A DNA stretch of 64,000 nt from Palaemon carinicauda. Its lineage: Eukaryota; Arthropoda; Malacostraca; Decapoda; Palaemonidae. The notes below the pieces were generated by a model. The model had not been told where the DNA came from, searched no databases, and was given only the letters and a program-made list of their open reading frames with translations. Below, piece by piece: positions 35,578-45,629 of the stretch. The stretch lies in contig NC_090751.1 in the NCBI RefSeq assembly GCF_036898095.1, positions 86,855,298 to 86,919,297 of the forward strand. The letters are read 5' to 3'. Within the stretch, counting starts at the first letter, position 1. Each line of letters starts with the position of its first letter. Both the position numbers and the translations under genes were made by a program.

Positions 35578-37919
35578 TTCGCTTAGTAGCTTGCCTTACT
35601 AGACGGATTTTTCCCTGTGCGTATCTTATCGACTTGCATCTTAGCCATGTCTCTACCCTCGGCCTCGCCTTCTTCTGGAAAGTTGAGTACAAGGTTCCAG
35701 TATTGTTTAAATAAGCTCTGACCGTAAAGTAACTTTTACTTTTCGAGATATTTTATGTTTTTTGGCAGAGCTGTGCTACTACCGGACTCGCCATTTTATG
35801 GCGTCGCTGTTGTTTTGCATGCCTTATTTAGCTAGCCTCAACAGCTTTTTCCGGCCTCATTAACTAATCGATACTATTAGTTATTTAGTCTTCATAGCTA
35901 GGAACTTTATATATCGTGTTTTGACGCTCTTTATTGGTCATCGACTGACCCCATACCAGTTCGCTAGTCTAGCCCCTAGGCCAGAGTGCCTATCATCAGT
36001 GTTCATGCATGATATATTACAGTGATCCTAGGTTTAGTTATGAAGATAGTGGCATTATTTTATGATACTGTTTACTGTGATGCAAGTGTTTTCGCCTTCA
36101 GGGACCATATAGGGGATAGGTTTGACAGTGTGCCTCTCTAACCTAACCTACTTGTAGGCCCCCTATATGCTCCCTTCACCCCCTGCCTTAGGGCATTCCC
36201 TCTGCGTAGCCTTGCTCCCCCTACCACGTAAGGGGATCAAGCTCATACCAGAGTACTTATCGCTTCTCTGTCCTCCCTAAGGGAATGATCCCCCCTTAGG
36301 GTTGCGTCCGAGAATGAGGAACGGCCTGCCCTTCCTCTATTGCTGAGGGTAGGTTACCTGACCTTCCCTGCAATGCGATACATCTTCCATCCTTCCTGGT
36401 TCAGGGTGTAACATCCCTGCTCTAGGTTAGGCTTGGGGAGAGTTAGTTCTGTGCCTTGCTGAAACGGTACCCATGCACCGTTCTCAGACAGGCTGCCTAA
36501 CCTTAGGCTAGGGAGCGTCCTCCCTTCCTTGGTGGCCGCTTTGGTACAGAGCCTCTCCTATAGAAGACTTCTTCTCCCCTCCCCACCTATCTCTTGTATG
36601 GCCTAGCCTATACTTAGGTTAGTCTATACCCATCTGACCTCTGTCCAACAACTCCTCCTTAGGGTGGAGTGATAGGGCTACCTTGAGTCCCTGTGTGCAG
36701 TCCGCTCTGGTACATATACCCTTCATAGTGTCCTGTGGGGTTAGCCACTGGATGCGTTTTGTCCGCAGAGTTCTTCCACCCCCTCTTGGGTGTTCCCGCA
36801 GCCCTCCCTTGGGCTACTCTGGCTCCTGGCCGCCTGCGGCCCCTGCCACTGGGTGATAGGGCTAGCCTCTATCATGGGTACACCCATTCAGGTGGGATGT
36901 CTTGGGGTCCGTGTCCGTACCCCTACATCCCTCCTTCTGTCTCTTTCACTGTCCTGGTGCCGGTCCCTTGCCGCCTCTTCTGTCGGTGATACCGACCTCC
37001 CCCCTTGGTGACACATTCCTTGCCCCCCGGGCCGTCAGTCCTCCGTGTGCCGGAGGGCTGCCGCCTCCCGTCGGCGTACAGCCGATGGCCTTCCCTCATA
37101 CCTCATAGCTTCGGTCGCCCGTCCATCGGTCCGGACCCCGGAGTGCCGGCATCCATTGCCGGCAGTCCGGTTCTGCTATAGCCCATCCTTGTCCCTGTCA
37201 CCAAGCCGGCAACCTTTGGCTGCCGAAGCCGCCGCCTCCCACCGGCGTGCCGCCGTTGTGTCGGCGGCCGCCATCCTGGCATTACTCCTGACTTCTACAC
37301 TTTTCTTACCTAATGCCAGAAACTCTGCTGGAGCGGCCTCCGGCATGCCGTCTGTCTGCCGGAGCCTTCCGGAGGCATCAAAGCGACTTGCACCCCATCT
37401 CCTAGCTACCAACTCATGCTGATAGCCCTACATTGCAACCAGATGGTTTGACTACATAAATAGATAGGTATTGTCTTACCGTTCTATTAATAGCCATGCT
37501 GTCTTCTTGCATATCCCAAATTTCCAGCATGCTGTGTGTATCTTAGCACGGCTGGTTGCCGGAAACCGTTACCCTATGGGATCTTCTACATTCCCAATTC
37601 TATGGTCTGAGTGGTCTCAGTCCCAGTTTTATATCCTTGGCAATTCCTACTAGAATTCCCCCTGCCTCCCTGGCAATCTATGAAGAATTCTGCTTTGTGC
37701 CCTTGGTCACAAACAAATTGCCTATGGATAAGGTAACGGTAACCAGCCGGGCGGGTTACACGGAGTATGTGTCTATCTCCTTCATTTCCGCCCACTCTCA
37801 AAACATCACAATGTTTATATCACTTAAAATTAAGTTAAAGATTAATCCTTTAATATTTAACTTTAGAATATAAGTCATTAATATGACTCCCCCATACTCA
37901 TGTGCTCTTTCTCTTACAG
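35578..37919 (+). other. DIRS leader, GC-rich, with 3' splice-site-like end
   Basis: 2.3 kb without a convincing gene. 36160-37400 is GC-rich and packed with short inverted motifs built on TGCCGG/CCGGCA (for example GTGCCGGCATCCATTGCCGG). The frame that becomes Gag has a TGA at 37884 and no ATG. TGCTCTTTCTCTTACAG ends at 37919, which looks like a splice acceptor. Probably untranslated leader plus intron; the donor is not identified. Confidence 0.5.
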
Positions 37920-39341
37920 GAGGAGTACGTGAAGTGCGACCACGGCTTCTGTGGAGTGAAGCGCCCGCACTTCTATGGGCACACGGCGTGTAGGACTCAC
38001 GCCCCTTGCTCTAACAAGAAAGGCGATCTGAAGTTTTGGGACCCGCAGAACTGTACGGTCTGCCAGGACCGCCTGGTCGAGGCGTTCAATAATCCTCCCT
38101 CAGCGGAGGTTAGGGACGCTTCTCGAGAGAAGCTACGCAAGTGGGTGCGTGGCTTCCAGAAGAACGCCACTGGACCATACCTTGCCTCCGAGGACTTGAG
38201 GGCCTTGCTTTTCCCGAAGGCATCCCCAGACTCTGTGGTCCCCAAGGATCAGATCCCCACCGTCCAGATAACGGTGGAACCCGATGTAATCATGGCCCAA
38301 TTCATGCACGAGTGCCGCCTGGATGCCGACAACGCAGAACGTATGTCGGAAGTGTCAGAGAACACGGAGAGGAACCTCATGGCCGAAGAACTGGACTATG
38401 AGGAAGACCAAGTGGAATACACGGAGTCGGAGCAGGAGGTCGCTCCGCCTTCCACCCCCACACCGACTCCTACACTGACGGACGTATCACTCCCGTCTAC
38501 CTCCGCTACCCCGGACCCCATCCCATCCAGCGCCCAGGAGATGTTCCGAATGCTCGAGGCTCTCATGGACAAGAAACTCCGTGAGAAGCACGAATACATC
38601 AGGACCATGGGAAGTTCAAAGCAGCCGAAAAGGATTTCGGTTAAGGACCTCCCGGCATGCTCGGACGCCAACCCCTGGAGGTATGCCGACCACATGCCAA
38701 TCACAACGGGCATGATCTTCATCAGTGAGAAGGTCGGCTCGGTTGCCCTGGAAGAAGTGGAATTCTTCCCGAGTTTTGAGGCTTATCCGGACTGTTACGT
38801 CCGACTTCGATCCGAACCTGCCTCTAAAGAGGAGACTGAACCGAAGGAGGTGATCGTGTTCGATCTCCCGAAGGCCCAGGCTATGCTGGCCAATACTGTC
38901 AAAAGTAGGGGTTTTACCTGCTCAAAACTTCCGGCGTTGAGCAAGAAGCACCCTACCTACGTCGCACCAGACGATGCGATCCTCCCCTTCATGGAAAAGG
39001 CCTTCGCTGCGGTACACAAGGCAGTGGAAGAAGGGAAACCCTGCCCTGCACTGGAGGAGTGCAGACCCTTCTCTCTGATTACTCCCCCCAATGTTCGACA
39101 CTGGAAAGATGTCCAGCATACTTTCGTGGTGGGGAAACTAGAACCTGACGTTGCTGGACGTCAGTTTAACGAAGACCTCCCGAAACTTAATGACCATCTC
39201 CTTCGTCGGGAACATGACACGAAGGAAAGGCTCGCCGCATCCATGTCCCTCCAGGTACATCTCGACGTCATGGCCAGTGACACTAAGAGTCCCCGACTAC
39301 TACATGGTGCTCGCCAAAACGCATTTGGCGACTGTAGTTAA
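37920..39341 (+). pseudogene. DIRS Gag-like ORF, N-terminal part
   Basis: 474 codons open from the putative splice acceptor. Near the start is a Cys/His cluster (KCDHGFCGVKRPHFYGHTAC, then CSNKKG and CTVCQDRL) suggesting a zinc-binding fold. An acidic middle (DYEEDQVEYTESEQE) and a Thr/Pro linker follow, then a long conserved-looking domain (SVKDLPACSDANPW, VEEGKPCPALEECRPF). The frame stops at 39341. A second frame (ending VVKDLYSFMKDRRACREFVF) carries the natural continuation, so one frameshift lies at about 39240-39300. The nested retroelement interrupts the gene at 39397. Confidence 0.72.
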
Positions 39342-39396
39342 AGATCTGTACAGCTTCATGAAGGATCGTAGAGCCTGTCGTGAATTCGTGTTCTCC
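39301..39396 (+). repeat. Left copy of the 96-bp direct repeat flanking the nested retroelement
   Basis: DIRS gag sequence TACATGGTGCTCGCCAAAAC...CGTGTTCTCC, identical base for base to 48376-48471. One extra G (39397) separates it from the 5' LTR. Confidence 0.95.
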
Positions 39397-39397
39397 G

Positions 39398-39872
39398 TGA
39401 TTAGAATAGTTAATATTACATGTTTAAAACAAATGACGTAATATGTCATGTTGGTTGGAGGAGCTAACCCTGGGATTTGCTGTAGTCATTCAAATCGTAA
39501 ACAGGACATACAATGCAAACCTATGCAAACCTCAGCAAATTGACATTCTTCTTAAACGTCAACACATTGTCTCAGCGTGTGAAAGTTTGTGACATCACCG
39601 GATGCAGGTGTCTTCCGAGTTTGTGACGTGTCTAAAGTAAACTAAGCATACGATATCTGTGATATCAATATTTTAGTCAGTTCATATCTATACTTCACCA
39701 GAATTGGTCATCTGGACCAACCCAGCTTCCTCCAGTGATGGAGATGTTTAACTCTGTTGTTTTTATAGAATAAATACTTAAAAACTATTAAGATGTATTC
39801 AGTTAATCCATTTTCATACATCTGAAACAACACTTACTCAATGTGTGCTTATAACAGTAGCACGCCAATAAA
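39398..39872 (+). mobile_element. 5' LTR of the nested env-bearing element
   Basis: About 475 bp, starting TGATTAGAATAG, with the AATAAA signal at 39769-39774 and ending CGCCAATAAA. A primer-binding-site candidate TGGTGGCAGCGATT follows directly at 39873. Against the 3' LTR only four substitutions, one 3-bp indel and a terminal A/C difference are seen, so about 1 % divergence and a recent insertion. Confidence 0.92.
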
Positions 39873-40670
39873 TGGTGGCAGCGATTAAACTCTAAGACAG
39901 CGGTTAAACTCTAAGAATTAGAGAGATATCTTCAAGACTTCAACATAAAAGCTGTAAAACCAGAGAGATATCTTCAAGACTTCAACATAAAAGCTGTAAA
40001 ACCAGAGAAATATCTTCAAGACTTCAACATAAAAGCTGTAAAACCAGAGAATGATCTTCAAGACTTCAAAATAAAAGCTGTAAAACCTGAGAAAGATCTT
40101 CAAGAACTCAACATTATCTACAAGAATCTACAATTTTGACTAAGTCCAACGAAACAGTTAACATCAACATATGTTAGAATACAACTTGAATCTTCAATCA
40201 ACATCATAGGAAACCCAAGGACTAGCGTTCAACAATTACAAGACATAGCCAGGAAGAACTACATTCAACAAGAAACTAGAACGAGACATCGCTAACAAAA
40301 CATCAAGAGAGAGAGAGAGAGAGAGAGGACGTGTCGACTTCATATATAAGCTAAGTACAGATATTTTGAATTCATTCCAGTTTGGGCAGTGAAGTGTAGT
40401 TATCACAAGTCGTTAGTCGATTATTGCTGGGGTGAGTGAATTGCTAAACTTTGTTATAGGAAATTCCGAATTCTCATTTAGAATTTTTCTTTCTTTGTGC
40501 TAATTCCTTTTTCTTTCAGAAATTCTCGGGGAAATGTTTTGGGATTAGTAACATTGTTGGGGGAATTTTATTATACATATGCGTTTACGCAGTGGGCGTC
40601 TGTACTCATATAGATATTTTGATAGAATTGCAAGGGGTCAAAGAGATAGAAAAAAAAAAATACAGCAGTC
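39873..40670 (+). other. Leader of the nested element with tandem repeats and splice sites
   Basis: Holds four complete 42-bp units and a partial one (39921-40115, unit starts GAGAGATATCTTCAAGACTT) and a short (GA)n tract (40303-40327). A strong donor GGGTGAGT (GT at 40432) and acceptor TTCCTTTTTCTTTCAG (ending 40519) could remove an 88-bp leader intron. No frame of its own. Confidence 0.65.
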
Positions 40671-41750
40671 ATGGCTCCTCCTGTCAGCCCTACCCCTGGA
40701 CCTAGTGGTGTAGGCCAGGCTAATCCTCCTCCAATTGTGACGCTTGTAAATGCCAGGTCAGCAATCCTTCCTTTTCAAGGTCGGGTCAACGGGTTCTTGC
40801 CACAAAATGTGGAGTCATGGATTTCATCCGTTGATGCCCATTTAAATGCCAAACAAATCGTAGATCCTTTTGTACAATTACAAGAAGCTAAAAGTTTTAT
40901 AGATTTTTCTAAGGGGGATGCGAGTGCATATTTAAGAGGTGTTTCATTTCAAGAAGCAGTTACTTCTGATGATTTCAAAGTTAGGTTACGCGCGATCTAT
41001 GGGGGTGAGGAAGCCTTGGATGTAGTATTAACGTTACGAAATACACTTAATCAAGCCACTATGAATTGGCTTAATGTTATTGAGAGAGCAGCTCTCATAG
41101 CTGATAGGCTTAACGAATATCAGGACATTTTAGGTCATTCCACTTGGGTTACTAACGATAACATCTCCGTGAAAGATTTTTTACGATTAATGTATTTAAC
41201 TTGCATGACACTTATGTTGCCTGAAGCTTTAGTGCGGTGTTTTGATAAGAAGTTAACGCCTGCAAGTACGGAATTGGATGTCTATAAACAGATAAAGAAA
41301 CACATGTCCAAGTGTCCAGATCTCGATCCCGTGTTAACTCAAGTTTTTGCAAAGAATGAAACAAAACCACAAACAGTGAACGTAATTAACAGTCCAGTAG
41401 CGGGAGTGACGTGTTACAACTGCAAACGTCAAGGTCACATAAGCGCAGACTGTAGAACAAAATTTTGCTCAATTCACAACACTGCAACACATTCTTATAG
41501 TCAATGTTACTCGCGTAAGACACAACAATATCCTAGAAATACACAGTCAATTCCACAGTCAGTTCCATATGGAAATAAAAAGAAAAATCCTCATTTTAAC
41601 AATAAGAAGAAACAACCAAATGTCAATGCGGTTCAGAGTCCGAAACAAACAAACACTTCTTCAAATATCGCTGAGCCTGGGCCGTCAAACCAGACCTCGC
41701 AAGGTCAGACTAATTTTCAGAATGTGCAGAGCAAAGCAAATACCACATAG
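40671..41750 (+). CDS. gag: Gag of the nested env-bearing Ty3/gypsy element
   Basis: Intact frame of 359 residues starting at an ATG in a purine-rich context. It builds the virus-like core and binds RNA. The N-terminal two thirds are capsid-like (FQGRVNGFLPQNVESWISS, LRLMYLTCMTLMLPEALVRC). At residues 248-261 is a CCHC knuckle CYNCKRQGHISADC (C-x2-C-x4-H-x4-C), followed at once by a second cluster CSIHNTATHSYSQC (C-x2-H-x4-H-x4-C). The tail is rich in Gln, Asn, Lys and Ser. Pol lies downstream in a different frame (first ATG 45 bp after the gag stop), so its expression probably needs frameshifting or reinitiation; the mechanism is not evident. Confidence 0.9.
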   Translation: MAPPVSPTPGPSGVGQANPPPIVTLVNARSAILPFQGRVNGFLPQNVESWISSVDAHLNAKQIVDPFVQLQEAKSFIDFSKGDASAYLRGVSFQEAVTSDDFKVRLRAIYGGEEALDVVLTLRNTLNQATMNWLNVIERAALIADRLNEYQDILGHSTWVTNDNISVKDFLRLMYLTCMTLMLPEALVRCFDKKLTPASTELDVYKQIKKHMSKCPDLDPVLTQVFAKNETKPQTVNVINSPVAGVTCYNCKRQGHISADCRTKFCSIHNTATHSYSQCYSRKTQQYPRNTQSIPQSVPYGNKKKNPHFNNKKKQPNVNAVQSPKQTNTSSNIAEPGPSNQTSQGQTNFQNVQSKANTT

Positions 41751-41794
41751 TTAACTCTAGAGGGGAAGAGAGTGATGTTGGGTCAAGGTCATTC

Positions 41795-43723
41795 ATGTCA
41801 ACATCAATAGTATTGAATAATCAATTTAATGTTTTATCAGATAATTGTGAGACAATAGATTTTCCTATGAAACACACGGCCGAATTAAGTAAAACAGTGC
41901 ATGCTCCCGTAGATTTGCAACGAATTCATACAATAATAAGCCAAAATGAGTTACGGCCAACCTTATATGCTGTAAATTTAGAACACAAATCCTTTACGTT
42001 ATTTTTTGACTCTGGTAGTCCACGTAATATTATGGATTTGAAGACGCATCATTTGTTGTTTTCGAACTTTCCGATTGAAAAATCAGGAATTAGACTTTCA
42101 GGTATAGGAAATAATGAATTAAACGTCATAGGCATAACTCATATTCAGTTCAGAGTCGGTAATCGCATGTTTACCGATACATTTGTTGTTGTAAAAAACA
42201 TTAATATGTATCCAGCTGTAAATATAGGATACCCATCTATGGGAAATCAAAACATTATCTTAGCTCCTGCCAAGCACGGCGTGTATATCAAAGGGAAATT
42301 CTATAAGTCTTCTAATACCTTAAAATCAGTTTTGGATAAAAAGGAGACAACAAATGTAACCGTAACGTACGTTAAAGAACCAATAACTTGTCTCACTAAT
42401 AAAGAAATAATATACGCGACCCAGCAGAATTCTCGTTCACCCGTAATATCATCTTGCACGCAATCTATCGAACCAAACATACCTTCGAATTTAATAGTGC
42501 AAATAAAGAAAACACTACCGGGATCTGAAATATTAATCCTTTCCGATACTTTGAAAACTAACGGATTGTCTGTCACACAAGCTATTTATACAGTAGGCTC
42601 ACATCAGCAATGTAATATCGAAGTCTGTAATCATTTAAATAACACTTTAGTAATTCACAAAAATCAACATATCTTGGATGTAGAAGTTTATAAACATCGT
42701 ATTCTTACCGTTGCTGAAATCAATCACTCTCAATCAGTTGCGGATGAATCCCTTTTGCGATCTATTAAAAATAAAATCAGTATGGACATTCAAGACGAAG
42801 AAATTCAGCAGAAAATTTTTGAACTTTTAACTAAATATCAAGATGTTTTTTCCACTACGGATGGATCCTTAGGAAAAACAGATGTGATCGAGCATCAAAT
42901 AAGGTTAAAGGACAAGCAGAAAATTATATATGTACCCTCGTACAGACTCCCTATGAAATTCCAGAATGAAATAAATGATGAAGTAGGTAAAATGTTAGAG
43001 GAAGGAGTCATTAGAAAATCAAATAGCCCTTATAATTTTCCTTTAATAGTTGTACCGAAAAAAGATCGAACATGGCGTATCTGCGTCGACTTTCGTCGTC
43101 TAAACGAGGAAACGATCCCTGATCGATTCCCAGTGCCATGTACTGACGATATTTTGTCTTTGTTAGGTCAGAATAAATATTTTACCAGTTTGGACTTACT
43201 TAAAGGCTTTCACCAGATATCATTAGAAGAAGATAGTATCCCATACACAGCCTTCAGCACAGCCAGGGGACATTATGAATTTTTACGGATGCCTTTTGGT
43301 TTACGTTGTGCTCCTATAACATTTACAAGAATGATTAACATAGTGTTTGGAGACTTGTTAGGGGATATATTGCATGCCTATATGGATGATCTTGTAATCT
43401 TTTCCAACACCTTAGAAGAACATCTATGTAAGTTAGAACTAGTACTACAGAGATTAAGACAACATAACTTAAGGGTAAAGATTAGTAAGTGTGAATTTTT
43501 CAAAACAGAATTAATATATTTGGGTTTCATGGTGTCAAGCCAAGGTCTTAAAGTAGTCCATGATAAGGTGTCGGCTATACGTAATTTTCCCATACCTACT
43601 AATGTCAAGGGAATACAGCAATTTCTGGGTTGTAGTGGATATTACAGGCGTTTTATACGCAACTATTCAATAATAGCCGCTCCTTTAACTGATCTTACGA
43701 AGAAGGGCGTAGATTTCATATAG
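41795..43723 (+). pseudogene. pol: Pol of the nested element, part 1: protease and RT
   Basis: 642 codons. The aspartic protease is near the N-terminus (FDSGSPRNIM, DSG at residues 72-74; NVIGITHIQF). A linker follows, then the RT: IEHQIRLKDKQKI, YRLPMKFQNEINDEV, LIVVPKKDRTWRICVDFRRL, FTSLDLLKGFHQI, MPFGLRCAPITF and YMDD at about residues 529-532, then the thumb GIQQFLGCSGYYRRF. The frame is ended by a TAG at 43721-43723 at a place where relatives continue into RNase H. This copy's Pol is therefore truncated after the RT thumb. The gene order and motifs are Ty3/gypsy. Confidence 0.9.
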
Positions 43724-45513
43724 TCTGAGCAACATCAACAGGCGTTTAATACTTTGAAAGATGAACTGTGTAGTTCTCCTATCTTAAAATTTCCTGACTT
43801 CGGTAAGGAATTCTTCATTGCAACAGACGCATCAGACTTAGGAGTAGAAGGGGTATTGCTTCAGCAATATGATAAACAATTTTTCCCGATGCTTTCTATT
43901 CTCGAAAATTGAGAACTTCCGAAAGTAAGTATGCAGTAATAGACAAGGAAGGACTAGCTATTGTTAATTCGCTAGTGCATTTTAAGTTCATAATTTACGG
44001 TTATCCCGTTAAGGTTCTTACTGACCATAAACCACTAACAGAGTTCTTTAAAGGCTTCAATCACAGCCCTAAACGAACTCGGTGGCATTTGATCATTCAA
44101 GATTTTGGCGCAAGAATCGGGTATTTACCTGGGAAAGCAAATATCATTGCGGATGCATTATCACGCAACCCCGTGTCATCTTGTACGGAGCCTTTAGCTG
44201 AATTAATAGATATATCAACATCCATGCCTATTGTAAAAACAATATCTGAACAAGAAGATTTAGGCTGGAGTGCTGAATTGTTACAGATTGAGCAAAGAAA
44301 AGATCAGAAAATAGAAACAATTATAAATGCTTTGAAAGGCAATCATAAAGAAAAGGAATATATAAAGTATAAGCAGCAGAATTATATAATCAAAGATAAT
44401 ATTCTGTGTAGGACTGTGACAAGGAAAACCCGCAATACACCACTTGTAACTAACCACCAGGTAGTAGTACCAATCTCACTTATTTCCACTGTCCTGAATT
44501 GGTTGCATTCAAATCCATTACATGGACACCCTGGGTTCTCATTAATGTCACAGAAAGCCAAATCATTGTTTTATTGGCATACAATGCTTACAGATATAAA
44601 AAGACATATAGCTAATTGTCGCACATGTCAGGAAAACAAAGGGCATACGAAAACACCTGTCAGCCTAGGAGCTTATCCTGTGCCCAATCAACCCTTTAAA
44701 AGAATACATTTAGATTTGTTAACAGGATTTTACGAGTCAGACAGAGGAAATAAGCACCTCTTAGTAATTATAGATGCTTTAACTCGATATACAGAACTAA
44801 TAGCGCTTAAAACTAAAACTGCAATTGAATGCGCTAGGAAGTTTTACGAGTGTTACATTTGTAAACATGGAATTCCACAAATGATAATCTCAGACTCGGG
44901 TGGTGAATTTAATAATCACTTTCTTACCTCATTGTGTGAATTCCTCAACATAAAGAAGATTAATACCATGATATATCACCCAGAGTCGAATGGGCTAGTG
45001 GAAAGAGCAAATAGGAAGATATTAAATATATTGAGGGTAACACTAGGGGGATCAGACCCCAACTGGGATATTGCAATACCGGCGGCACTGAGTACTCTGA
45101 ATCATTCATATCATATATCAATTAAAATGTCACCGCATGAAGCATTGTATGGTACCCCAGTTAGAACACCTTTCCATGTATTAACGCCTACAACTAATCT
45201 ATCAAATCCTTTAAAAGAATGTATAAATGCAAGTATAAGTCGATATGATATCCTTCGAAAGAATTTAGAAGAATCACAAATCATAATGAAAAGGAATCAT
45301 GATAAAATAGCGAAACCAACTAAAACATATACCGTGGGTGATAACATCTATATTCAAATCAATGTCAGAAAAGGGCTCAACTATAAACTAACACCTAAGT
45401 TTGAAGGCCCATTTAACATTTTGGAAACATTAACGGCCAATAGGTTTAGAATTCAAATCGTAGCCCAACCCACGGATGAGAGAATAGTACCATTGGCTCA
45501 CATAAGAAATTAA
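43724..45513 (+). pseudogene. pol: Pol of the nested element, part 2: RNase H and integrase
   Basis: RNase H begins in the part-1 frame just after the nonsense codon (FIATDASDLGVEGVLLQQYD), then a frameshift near 43890 moves to the frame open from 43909 to 45513 (534 codons). That frame holds the rest of RNase H (IDKEGLAIVNSLVHFK, LTDHKPL), a zinc-binding HHCC region (HSNPLHGHPGF, CRTCQ) and the integrase core with the DDE triad visible in HLDLLTGF, ISDSGGEFNN and NGLVERANRK. A C-terminal module contains FEGPFNIL. The catalytic residues all look present; the two lesions are the nonsense codon and the frameshift. Confidence 0.9.
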
Positions 45514-45579
45514 AAAGAAAAGAGAGGAAAAGAAGTGAGGGAAAATTTTATTCTGTTTTATGTGATTAAAAGTTTTCTT

Positions 45580-45629
45580 TTTAATACAGGAGTAATTACA
45601 TATATTTTTTCTCGTTACAGGTTTCCAAG
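45580..45629 (+). promoter_or_regulatory. Splice acceptors before env
   Basis: TTCTTTTTAATACAG (ending about 45590) and TATTTTTTCTCGTTACAG (ending 45620) are acceptor-like; the second lies 9 bp before the env ATG. Known errantivirus env genes are expressed from spliced RNA. The likely donor is GGGTGAGT at 40430-40437. Confidence 0.6.

Noticed and set aside
36135..36152. Telomere-like CCTAA repeats (TAACCTAACCTAC)
   Set aside because: Only two units, inside the DIRS leader; chance match to the arthropod telomere motif.
36735..37422. 84- and 125-residue frames in the GC-rich DIRS leader
   Set aside because: No motif; frames overlap on both strands and reflect GC richness rather than coding.
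39301..39396. 96-bp repeat as part of the LTRs
   Set aside because: It lies outside both LTRs, on the left before the 5' LTR and on the right after the 3' LTR, and is coding sequence of the surrounding DIRS gag.
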